From Flavobacterium aquiphilum (GTDB taxonomy: Bacteria > Bacteroidota > Bacteroidia > Flavobacteriales > Flavobacteriaceae), in the NCBI RefSeq assembly GCF_027111335.1, contig NZ_CP114288.1:744001-808000 (forward strand): 64,000 nt of DNA, written 5' to 3'. Every line of letters begins with the position of its first letter. Within the stretch, counting starts at the first letter, position 1. Below the pieces are notes generated by a model that saw only the letters and a program-made list of their open reading frames with translations, was not told the origin of the DNA and ran no database searches. The translations under genes and the position numbers were made by a program. This document shows, piece by piece, positions 27,040 to 33,599 of the stretch.

Positions 27040-27804
27040 TTATTGATAAGTATATGTTTCTGTACTTATACTATTCCCATTATACCAAGTCTTGGATATT
27101 GGATAGCCATCAGTATCGTAATTAAAAGTGAAATTCAATTCTCCATAACTGGGCGTTGAATAGTATTTCGTTATGTTATTTATAGTGTTGAATTTTGTGT
27201 CATCACGCTCGTTGTCTGTTTTATATATTAATTTGTCAAATCCTAAGACATTTTTAAAAACATTATTTTTAGTGTCGTACTCAAAAACTGTGGTATAGCT
27301 AGGGGATCCATCTGTTGTTCCTAAAATTTTCTCTATAGTTATATGACCATTAAGGATGGTGTATTTCACAGAACGTGATTTCACCCAGGTATTAGTTCCA
27401 TATGAATAAATTTGTCGGTCTACAGTTGTGTCAGTATTATATGTATAGACGGATTTTGATTGATATATTGATGATGTACTGTAATCTTTTACAATCGATG
27501 TTGCGATCTTATTATTTTCATATGTATGTTCGTAACTCTTCTGAAGAACATTGTTAGTGTATATATCTTCTTTAGTAATCAAATCACCTGTATATGTATA
27601 AACCCATTTCTTAATGTAATGATCTGCATTATTATCTATACATTGAATGATTTTATTGCCATCATAAGTATAAGAATAAACAGTTCCATCTTTAGTCCGT
27701 GTTATTGGTTTTTTATTAATTGTTGCATCTGTTGTCGTATCATCTTTTGAGCATGAAATGAGTGTCAACATTCCTAAGATAATAAATAATATAAGGTTTT
27801 TCAT
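27040..27804 (-). CDS. Lipoprotein with YD-repeat-like beta strands
   Basis: 254 residues. A lipoprotein signal peptide ends in the lipobox LISC at about 16-19. The mature protein shows repeated short units such as YSYTYDGNKI, WVYTYTGD and YEHTYENNKI, giving an RHS/YD-repeat-like beta sheet. Such proteins are common in Flavobacterium surfaces; the role here is unknown. It is divergent from the HTH regulator, with a 16-bp palindrome between them, so the regulator may control it. Confidence 0.7.
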   Translation of the reverse strand: MKNLILFIILGMLTLISCSKDDTTTDATINKKPITRTKDGTVYSYTYDGNKIIQCIDNNADHYIKKWVYTYTGDLITKEDIYTNNVLQKSYEHTYENNKIATSIVKDYSTSSIYQSKSVYTYNTDTTVDRQIYSYGTNTWVKSRSVKYTILNGHITIEKILGTTDGSPSYTTVFEYDTKNNVFKNVLGFDKLIYKTDNERDDTKFNTINNITKYYSTPSYGELNFTFNYDTDGYPISKTWYNGNSISTETYTYQ

Positions 27805-27917
27805 AGAGTTTTGTTTTTTAATTTTTACTGGGGTTTATAATCAGTATTTGGCTTTTTGTTTTGAAGCCAAGTGTATTAGTTGTTGACTCAAATTGTTCAA
27901 CAAATTTATAGTAATTT

Positions 27918-27933
27918 TCGACTTATAAGTCGA
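27918..27933. promoter_or_regulatory. 16-bp perfect palindrome between lipoprotein and HTH genes
   Basis: TCGACTTATAAGTCGA, self-complementary over 16 bp, lies in the divergent 173-bp gap, 45 bp before the HTH start. It is the likely operator for that regulator. Confidence 0.6.
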
Positions 27934-27977
27934 TTTGTAAAAAGATTTTTGATATAGTCATTTGTTTTCTTTGTTCA

Positions 27978-28223
27978 ATGCAAAAGCATTTTGAACAGAT
28001 AGAATTTGAATTAGTTAAAAGGATATACAAAGAGTTCCTTGTAAAATTCAATGGGAATAAGTCTGAGTTTGCTAGAAAAGCACTATGTTCGGAAACTACC
28101 GTAAGAAGAGTGTTTCGAAATCAGCAAAGAATGACTGTTGATTTATTATTGAGATTCTGCTTTGCATTAGGTATTGAAGTAAATGAAATTTTTGAAGGAA
28201 TAAATATTCTCAATGAAAAATGA
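27978..28223 (+). CDS. Small helix-turn-helix regulator
   Basis: 81 residues. A XRE-like HTH is visible: NKSEFARKALCSETTVRRVFRNQQRMTV, followed by a helix LLRFCFALGIEVNEIFEG, as in small phage or element repressors. It could repress the integrase region or the divergent lipoprotein. Converges with the integrase gene 38 bp away. Confidence 0.75.
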   Translation: MQKHFEQIEFELVKRIYKEFLVKFNGNKSEFARKALCSETTVRRVFRNQQRMTVDLLLRFCFALGIEVNEIFEGINILNEK

Positions 28224-28250
28224 GTCTAAAACTTATTTTCAGAATTAGAC
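28224..28250. terminator. Weak bidirectional hairpin between HTH and integrase
   Basis: GTCTAA/TTAGAC stem in the 37-bp convergent gap, with short T-rich flanks. A possible terminator. Confidence 0.4.
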
Positions 28251-28260
28251 CCATTTTATA

Positions 28261-29466
28261 TTATTTCAATTTTTCTTTAAGTTTTTTCATTTCATCACTC
28301 ACTTTTCGTTGGACTACCTTACCATAGCTTTCCTGCGTAATCAACATATTTGAATGACCAAGTAGTTCTGATACTATTTCCATTGGCACATCATTGAATA
28401 GGAGAACAGTTGATGCAAACGTTTTTCTAGCTGTATGGTGAGTAAGCCGTTTGTTAATACCAGTAATGTCAGCGATTTCCTTGAGGTATGAATTGAATTT
28501 CTGGTTACTTATTGTGGGAAATGTGCGATTAGTAGTCCCTAAATATTTATTAATGATTTCTTGTGCTTGTGGTAGAATTGGAATTGAAATTTGACGTTGT
28601 GTTTTTTCTCTTTTCATTTGAATCCAATTAATGCCGTCGAAGCCTATTTGGATATTCTGTTTTTCAAGATATGCCATTTCATTGTATGCTAATCCTGTGT
28701 AGCAACAGAAAATGAATAAGTCTTTTACTAATGATAGTCTTGCCTGTGATAGTGATGCTTTTTCAACCGTTTTTAATTCTTCTTGAGTTAGAAAAATAAT
28801 TTCTTTTTTTACTTTTTTAGGTTTGTACAACATGAAAGGGTCTTTCTCTAAAAACCCTTCTGCAATAGCAATTTTAATAAGCTTTCTAAATCTCTGTATT
28901 GCTTTGTTAATAGTGGATTGACATTGATTTTGTTCTGTTTTCAGATAGTATTCAAACTCGTTTAAAAACTGTAAATTGATTTTTTCTAGGGGAATATCTT
29001 TTTTCTTAAATTTCCATTTAATGAAACCTATTATTTGAATACAAGCATAATTATATTTTTTCCAAGTGGCTAATTGTAAATCCTTCCCAATTAATTTATT
29101 AATCTTGTTTAGGTATTTTTGGAAATAACTGACTACGAATTCACTTTCTTTAATTGGTTTGCCGAGGTATTTATTGTAAATGTCATGCACTTCAAAATTA
29201 TCCGTTTCTAATCGAATTAGCAGATAGGAGTTTTTAATTTTCTGCTTTATTAAATCTAATTGAGTGTTAGTGTTTATAGCATCAGGTGTTTTTGAAATAA
29301 TCAATTGCTGTTTTGAATCCCAAAACTTTGGATCTACAAAATGACCTGTTGCGTTTTCTTTTCTAACACCTTGGTATGTAATCCTTACATTAATGGGGCA
29401 TAGCCCTTTGTTGTTTTGCTTGATTAGTTTGATAACAAACAAAATTGTGAAATTCTCTTTTTTCAT
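28261..29466 (-). CDS. Tyrosine recombinase (IntDOT-like integrase)
   Basis: 401 residues. The C-terminal catalytic domain has the HxxR box at 344-347 (LTHHTARKTFAST), the second His at 371 (LLGHSNM) and the nucleophilic Tyr at 381 (QESYGKV). The first box reads CYTGLAYNEM, so Ala260 replaces the usual Arg, as in the IntDOT group of Bacteroidetes. N-terminal arm- and core-binding domains are present. It lies 215 bp inside the right attachment site, where it should drive integration at tRNA-Met and excision. Confidence 0.92.
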   Translation of the reverse strand: MKKENFTILFVIKLIKQNNKGLCPINVRITYQGVRKENATGHFVDPKFWDSKQQLIISKTPDAINTNTQLDLIKQKIKNSYLLIRLETDNFEVHDIYNKYLGKPIKESEFVVSYFQKYLNKINKLIGKDLQLATWKKYNYACIQIIGFIKWKFKKKDIPLEKINLQFLNEFEYYLKTEQNQCQSTINKAIQRFRKLIKIAIAEGFLEKDPFMLYKPKKVKKEIIFLTQEELKTVEKASLSQARLSLVKDLFIFCCYTGLAYNEMAYLEKQNIQIGFDGINWIQMKREKTQRQISIPILPQAQEIINKYLGTTNRTFPTISNQKFNSYLKEIADITGINKRLTHHTARKTFASTVLLFNDVPMEIVSELLGHSNMLITQESYGKVVQRKVSDEMKKLKEKLK

Positions 29467-29508
29467 AGCTAATTGTTTTAGAGTTAATTAGCATACGTTT
29501 GGACTTGA

Positions 29509-29542
29509 AAATAGGCACCCTCGAAAATTGAAATAGGCACCC
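29509..29542. repeat. Two 12-bp direct repeats at a 22-bp period beside the integrase
   Basis: AAATAGGCACCC occurs at 29509-29520 and 29531-29542, between the integrase start and the right attachment site. Two helical turns of spacing fits integrase arm-type or excisionase sites. Confidence 0.5.
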
Positions 29543-29647
29543 GAATAGTACTCCTTTTTTTAGTTTAAAAGTTGGCAAGTTGACTATTTCTTAAAATCTA
29601 TAATTACTATAGAAATCCTTAATTTTACTGGGTTTGTTGTACAAAAA

Positions 29648-29673
29648 AAGCCCTTCAATTACTTGAAAGGCTT
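29648..29673 (-). terminator. Terminator of tRNA-Met, supplied by the element
   Basis: Stem 29648-29658 with 29663-29673, one internal mismatch, and a minus-strand T run. It lies 9 bp downstream of the tRNA 3' end. Confidence 0.8.
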
Positions 29674-29680
29674 GTAATCT

Positions 29681-29708
29681 GTGGTCCCACCTGGGCTCGA
29701 ACCAGGGA
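29681..29708. repeat. Right attachment site (28-bp direct repeat within tRNA-Met)
   Basis: Exact match to 12250-12277. It covers the discriminator, acceptor 3' strand and T-arm of tRNA-Met plus one base. Confidence 0.93.
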
Positions 29709-29755
29709 CCACCTGATTATGAGTCAGGTGCTCTAACCAGCTGAGCTATAGGACC
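29682..29755 (-). tRNA. tRNA-Met (CAT)
   Basis: 74 nt. Acceptor stem GGTCCTA/TGGGACC, D-arm GCTC/GAGC, anticodon stem CCTGA/TCAGG with loop CTCATAA (anticodon CAT), T-arm CCTGG/CCAGG with TTCGAGC-type loop, discriminator A; CCA is not encoded. A CAT anticodon can also be tRNA-Ile2 (lysidine-modified), which cannot be excluded by eye. The first C1 base pair is G-C, so it is not the formyl-Met initiator type. It is the integration target. Confidence 0.93.
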
Positions 29756-29892
29756 GGTTAAGAGTTTGCAATATTACTACAATTTTTTTATTACTACAAG
29801 TATTTTTAAAGTAGATTTTCGGGTAGTTTAAGAGTTATAGGGAATCTGTTTTGAAATGAGTTGATTATGAATTGAATAAAATTGATATTTTT

Positions 29893-30294
29893 TTATTTTA
29901 TTTCCTGACAAAGTTCTATTAATACTCCATTTGTGCCTTTTGGATGCAAAAAAGCGACAAGTTTATTATCGGCTCCTCTTTTTGGTGTTTCGTTTAGGAC
30001 AGTAAAACCTTCTGATTTGAGGCGCTCTATTTCAGAAACAATGTTTTCTACATCAAAAGCGATGTGGTGAATGCCTTCGCCTTTTTTTTCGAGGAATTTG
30101 GCGATTGGGCTTTCGGGATTGGTGGCTTCGAGGAGTTCTATTTTGTTGGGGCCATTCATGAAAAAGGATGTTTTTACGCCTTCGGTGGCAACTTCTTCCT
30201 GTTTGTATGCGGGTGCACCAAAGAGTTTCTCAAATAACAAATTGGATTCTTCAAGGTTTTTGACTGCAATGCCAATGTGTTCTATTTTTTTCAT
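29893..30294 (-). CDS. mce: Methylmalonyl-CoA epimerase
   Basis: 133 residues of the vicinal-oxygen-chelate fold. Interconverts (R)- and (S)-methylmalonyl-CoA. The metal ligands are visible in the MKKIEHIGIAVKN strand (His), in GEGIHHIAFDV (His) and in GVLIELCQ (Glu). Full length for the family. It is the first chromosomal gene right of the element. Confidence 0.93.
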   Translation of the reverse strand: MKKIEHIGIAVKNLEESNLLFEKLFGAPAYKQEEVATEGVKTSFFMNGPNKIELLEATNPESPIAKFLEKKGEGIHHIAFDVENIVSEIERLKSEGFTVLNETPKRGADNKLVAFLHPKGTNGVLIELCQEIK

Positions 30295-30343
30295 ATATCA
30301 AGGTAGTTTTTAAATCATTCTTAAAAAAGCTTTTTGCTTGCCT

Positions 30344-30412
30344 TCTAGCCCCGATATCCTCGTATCTCGTCTTTGGGACGAGAGAAGAGATAAAGGCGAT
30401 AGCGGGAACGCA
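30344..30412. repeat. Intergenic structured repeat, variant of the TAGCCCCG family
   Basis: Begins CTAGCCCCGATATCCT and ends GCGATAGCGGGAACG, with a central hairpin (TCTCGTC / GACGAGA). The ends resemble the 71-bp repeat described elsewhere, with a different interior. It lies between mce and rbfA. Confidence 0.6.
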
Positions 30413-30523
30413 TGCTGGCCGAAAAGCCCATTCTTTCGCTCCTAATTTGGCTTTGAAATCTTAAAACAAATATAAAAAACTTTATGAGTTTGAGACTTTG
30501 TGGGTTGGTCTCTCAAAAAATAG

Positions 30524-30531
30524 TATTTTTG
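30524..30531 (+). promoter_or_regulatory. -7 box TATTTTTG of rbfA
   Basis: Exact TAnnTTTG, with a TTG at 30505-30507 at 16-bp spacing. It ends four bases before the rbfA ATG at 30536, so the transcript would be nearly leaderless. Confidence 0.65.
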
Positions 30532-30535
30532 CACT

Positions 30536-30928
30536 ATGGAAACAAATAGACAGAAAAAAATAGGCGGAGTTCTCCAAAAAGATTTGGTTGATATCTTGCA
30601 AGGTGAAGTGAGAAAAAACGGAATTACGAATTTGATAATTTCGGTATCCAAGGTTTCGGTGACTACGGATTTGTCTGTGGCTTCGGTGTATTTAAGTATT
30701 TTTCCTCAGGAGAAAGCTAAGGAAACCCTGGAGGCAATAAAAACAAATACGTCTTTGATTAAGCATGACTTGTCCCAAAGAGTACGTTTGCAATTGCGCA
30801 AAGTGCCTAATTTGGTTTTCTTTATTGATGATTCTTTGGATTATATCGAGAAGATTGATAATGCATTAGCAAATAAGGAAAATCCGATAGAGAATAGAGA
30901 CTTATTGGAAAAACGCAGACATTCATAA
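30536..30928 (+). CDS. rbfA: Ribosome-binding factor A
   Basis: 130 residues starting METNRQKKIGGVLQKDL, the bacteroidetal RbfA opening. It has a KH-like fold with ISVSKVSVTTDLSVASVYLSIF and RLQLRKVPNLVFFIDDSLDY. It helps mature the 30S subunit by binding 16S rRNA helix 1. The following permease starts 3 bp after the stop. Confidence 0.93.
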   Translation: METNRQKKIGGVLQKDLVDILQGEVRKNGITNLIISVSKVSVTTDLSVASVYLSIFPQEKAKETLEAIKTNTSLIKHDLSQRVRLQLRKVPNLVFFIDDSLDYIEKIDNALANKENPIENRDLLEKRRHS

Positions 30929-30931
30929 GAT

Positions 30932-32131
30932 TTGAATTTTCCTCTTTACATAGCCAAGCGATATATTTTTAGCAAAAGTAAAAACAATGCTATTAATATC
31001 ATCAATCGTATTGCCAGTATGGGAATTATTGTGGGAGCAATGGCATTATTTGTCGTGCTCTCAGTTTTTACCGGATTGAAAGAGTTTAGCCTTTCGTTTA
31101 CCAATGATATCGATCCGGATCTTAAAGTAAGCAGTACGCTTGGGAAATCTTTTTTTATTGTGCCAAAACAGGAAAAAGAGATTGCTGCAATTGAAGGCTT
31201 GGCTTCATTTTCGAAAATAGTTGAAGAACGAGTGTTGTTTACTTTCAACGGTAAACAGGAAGTGACCTATCTAAAAGGAGTAGATTCCCTTTACACTACG
31301 GTTAGTCATTTTGACAAAAAAATATATAATGGGCAATGGCTGGAACCGAATACTTTTCAGGTTGTAGTTGGGTATGGTATTGCTCAAAAATTTTCGATGG
31401 GACTACTCGATTACAAAAACGCTTTCGAGGTTTTTGTTCCAAGACCTGGTAAGGGAACTATCGAAAATCCTGATGAGGCTTTTAATAAAACCGATCTTTT
31501 TCCAGTAGGGATTTATGCCATTAGTGAGGATTTAGATTCCAAATACGTGTTTGCCGATTTAGGTTTGGCTCAGGAATTATTGGAATATAAGGACAATCAG
31601 ATTTCGGGGCTTGAAATTAAATTGAAAAAGGGCGCCGATGAAAGTGCAGTAATTTCAAAACTTAAATCCATTTTTAAGAATAAAATTACGATAAGAGACA
31701 AGGAACAACTTAATGAAGCCTTGTATAAAATGCTGAATACCGAAAACATAGCGGTTTATTTGATATTTACATTGGTGATTGTGGTGGCGCTTTTTAATTT
31801 GATCGGTGCGCTTATCATGATGATTTTGGATAAAAAAGGAAACTTGAAAACGCTTTTTAATCTAGGAACCGGCATAAAAGATTTACGCAATATATTTTTA
31901 CTACAGGGAACTTTGTTGAGTGTTTTCGGTGGAATTATAGGATTATTGTTAGGAATTGTATTCGTTGTGTTGCAGCAACAATATGAATTGGTAATGATAA
32001 CTCCAACGCTTGCTTATCCAGTGGTTTTTACGATTGAAAACGTACTGATTGTCATGACGACAATTGTCACGCTTGGCTTTATTGCCTCACTTATTGCGAG
32101 CAGCCGAGTGAGCAAAAAACTACTCGATTAA
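30932..32131 (+). CDS. LolC/E-like ABC transporter permease (FtsX/MacB type)
   Basis: 399 residues. A membrane helix follows the N terminus (IIVGAMALFVVLSVFTGL), a large extracytoplasmic domain spans about 50-260, then three helices near 275-295, 322-345 and 370-390 (the FtsX domain). The start is TTG at 30932, giving MNFPLYIAKRYIFSKSKNNA, the conserved opening of this family; the first in-frame ATG would delete that block. It resembles lipoprotein-releasing permeases; the ATPase partner is not in this window. Likely cotranscribed with rbfA. Confidence 0.88.
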   Translation: MNFPLYIAKRYIFSKSKNNAINIINRIASMGIIVGAMALFVVLSVFTGLKEFSLSFTNDIDPDLKVSSTLGKSFFIVPKQEKEIAAIEGLASFSKIVEERVLFTFNGKQEVTYLKGVDSLYTTVSHFDKKIYNGQWLEPNTFQVVVGYGIAQKFSMGLLDYKNAFEVFVPRPGKGTIENPDEAFNKTDLFPVGIYAISEDLDSKYVFADLGLAQELLEYKDNQISGLEIKLKKGADESAVISKLKSIFKNKITIRDKEQLNEALYKMLNTENIAVYLIFTLVIVVALFNLIGALIMMILDKKGNLKTLFNLGTGIKDLRNIFLLQGTLLSVFGGIIGLLLGIVFVVLQQQYELVMITPTLAYPVVFTIENVLIVMTTIVTLGFIASLIASSRVSKKLLD

Positions 32132-32181
32132 CTTTATTCTTTTTTTTGCAGCAGAAACAATGGCTTTTTTGTAAGCATGGT

Positions 32182-32252
32182 TCCCGTTTTTCGTTGTAAT
32201 CTTGTGTGCCGAACCCCGGCCCACAAGGATTTCCACTTCAACCGGGGCTAAA
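32182..32252 (-). repeat. 71-bp intergenic repeat, copy A
   Basis: On the minus strand it begins TTTAGCCCCGGTTGAAGTGG and ends GAAAAACGGGA, matching copy B (38294-38364) outside the hairpin except for two bases near the 3' arm. The central stem starts CTTGTG and keeps the GGGTT loop. It lies between the permease and dusB. Confidence 0.85.
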
Positions 32253-32312
32253 AGGGAGCAATTGGTTTTTTTGGTTTCAAAAACTAAAATGCGATTAATC
32301 TATTACTGTTTT

Positions 32313-33305
32313 TTAAACAACCTCATAACCTACATAGGCTTCTTCAATCTCATTCAAATGAGCAAATAATTCTTCTGGATGGTCTAGGGTTACTAGTTTT
32401 TGTCTATAGGTTTTGAAAGAATGAATTCCTTTAAAATAATTGGTGTAATGAGGACGTGTTTCTACTATTCCAAGTCTTTCGCCTTTCCATTGCATTGCCC
32501 AAGTAAGGTGATTGCGAACTGCTTCAACTCTGTCGGCAACTGTTGGTTTTGGCAAATGCTCCCCTGTTTTGAAGTAATGTTTTATTTCATTGAAAATCCA
32601 AGGATAGCCAATGGCGGCACGGCCAATCATTATTCCGTCGATGCCGTATTCGTTTTTATAATGCAATGCTTTTTCGGGAGAATCGATATCGCCGTTTCCG
32701 AAAATAGGCATGGTAATTCTAGGGTTATTTTTGACGCGGGCGATGTGTGACCAGTCAGAATGGCCTTTGTACATTTGCGCACGGGTTCTGGCGTGAATGC
32801 TCAAAGCGGCTACACCAATATCCTGTAAACGTTCGGCAACTTCGTCTATATTTATGGAGTTGTCGTCCCAACCCAAACGAGTTTTTACGGTAACCGGCAA
32901 ATGTGTGCTGTCGATAACGGCTTTCGTCAAACGAACCATTAAATTTACGTCTTTTAAAACTCCGGCACCGGCACCTTTGCAGACTACTTTTTTTACAGGA
33001 CAACCAAAATTGATGTCTATTAAATCCGGATTTACGGTAGAAACAATTTTGGACGATAATGCCATTGCTTCTTCGTCTCCTCCAAAAATTTGGATTCCTA
33101 CAGGTCTTTCATAATCGAAGATGTCCAATTTCATTCGGCTTTTGATGGCGTCACGAATTAATCCTTCAGAAGAAATAAATTCGGAGTACATTAAATCGGC
33201 ACCATGCATTTTGCACAATCTGCGGAATGGCGGATCGCTCACGTCCTCCATAGGTGCAAGTAATAATGGGAAATCCGGTAATTCTATGTTGCCAATCTTA
33301 ATCAT
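32313..33305 (-). CDS. dusB: tRNA-dihydrouridine synthase B
   Basis: FMN enzyme reducing uridines in tRNA D-loops. The TIM barrel shows PLLLAPMEDVSDPPFR, FGCPVKKVVCKGAGAGVL with the catalytic Cys, VTVKTRLGWDD, and GNGDI followed by GIMIGRAAIG. I start it at the ATG 33305 (MIKIGNIELPDF). A longer frame from 33326 would begin with a TTG that falls inside a perfect -7 box, so that start cannot be transcribed from it. 330 residues. Confidence 0.94.
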   Translation of the reverse strand: MIKIGNIELPDFPLLLAPMEDVSDPPFRRLCKMHGADLMYSEFISSEGLIRDAIKSRMKLDIFDYERPVGIQIFGGDEEAMALSSKIVSTVNPDLIDINFGCPVKKVVCKGAGAGVLKDVNLMVRLTKAVIDSTHLPVTVKTRLGWDDNSINIDEVAERLQDIGVAALSIHARTRAQMYKGHSDWSHIARVKNNPRITMPIFGNGDIDSPEKALHYKNEYGIDGIMIGRAAIGYPWIFNEIKHYFKTGEHLPKPTVADRVEAVRNHLTWAMQWKGERLGIVETRPHYTNYFKGIHSFKTYRQKLVTLDHPEELFAHLNEIEEAYVGYEVV

Positions 33306-33323
33306 CGTCCTTGAAATTTTTTG

Positions 33324-33331
33324 CAAAATTA
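33324..33331 (-). promoter_or_regulatory. -7 box TAATTTTG of dusB
   Basis: Exact TAnnTTTG on the minus strand, 18 bp before the ATG at 33305. It decides the start codon of dusB. Confidence 0.65.
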
Positions 33332-33498
33332 CAACTTTTAAACGAATAGAAAATAGTCCAACTGATAATAGGGGGTTAAAAACCTGATTTTGAGCACTGT
33401 TTTGGTGAATTTAGAGGTATATGTATTACAATTCTGAAAGACTTTGCGTAAATGCTTGAGTTTCCTATTGTGATACTTTGAAACTGTTGAATTTAGAC

Positions 33499-33506
33499 TA
33501 TATTTG
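33499..33506 (+). promoter_or_regulatory. -7 box TATATTTG of lepA
   Basis: Exact TAnnTTTG with a TTG at 33478-33480, 18 bp apart. It predicts a leader of about 88 nt before lepA. Confidence 0.7.
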
Positions 33507-33556
33507 CAGATTAATTGTCTTTTTAAGGCATTGCGTGAGATTTGATATTAAGAGGA

Positions 33557-33575
33557 GAACAGCCTGTGGCTGTTC
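33557..33575 (+). promoter_or_regulatory. Hairpin in the lepA leader
   Basis: GAACAGCC/GGCTGTTC, an 8-bp perfect stem with a three-base loop, 24 bp upstream of the lepA ATG and without a T run after it. It may affect translation or mRNA stability. Confidence 0.5.
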
Positions 33576-33599
33576 GGAATAACATAGAGATCATTATAG

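Larger units (their letters stand above)
12278..29708. mobile_element. Integrative element in tRNA-Met (about 17.4 kb)
   Basis: Bounded by 28-bp direct repeats of the tRNA-Met 3' end; repeat starts are 17,431 bp apart. A tyrosine recombinase lies just inside the right end. Cargo: a four-gene methyltransferase/PRTase/ATPase operon at the left end, GIY-YIG endonuclease, primase-helicase, RecA-like ATPase, DUF3871 protein, a two-nuclease membrane protein, a lipoprotein and an HTH regulator. No relaxase, coupling protein, terminase, portal or capsid gene was seen, so it is not an intact prophage or conjugative transposon. A phage satellite or an element mobilised in trans is more likely. Confidence 0.9.
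29467..29892. other. Right junction region
   Basis: No protein gene. It holds two AAATAGGCACCC repeats with a 22-bp period (29509-29520, 29531-29542), a 10-mer TAGCATACGT (29489-29498) that occurs inverted near the left end, the tRNA terminator, and tRNA-Met. The remaining 137 bp (29756-29892) are A+T-rich with no recognised feature. Confidence 0.7.

Noticed and set aside
29390..29578. 62-residue frame over the integrase start
   Set aside because: It covers the integrase start, the 22-bp repeats and the attachment region, has a low-complexity sequence and no coding features.
12278..29708. Intact prophage
   Set aside because: No terminase, portal, capsid, tail or lysis gene was recognised, although the integrase and replication genes are phage-like.
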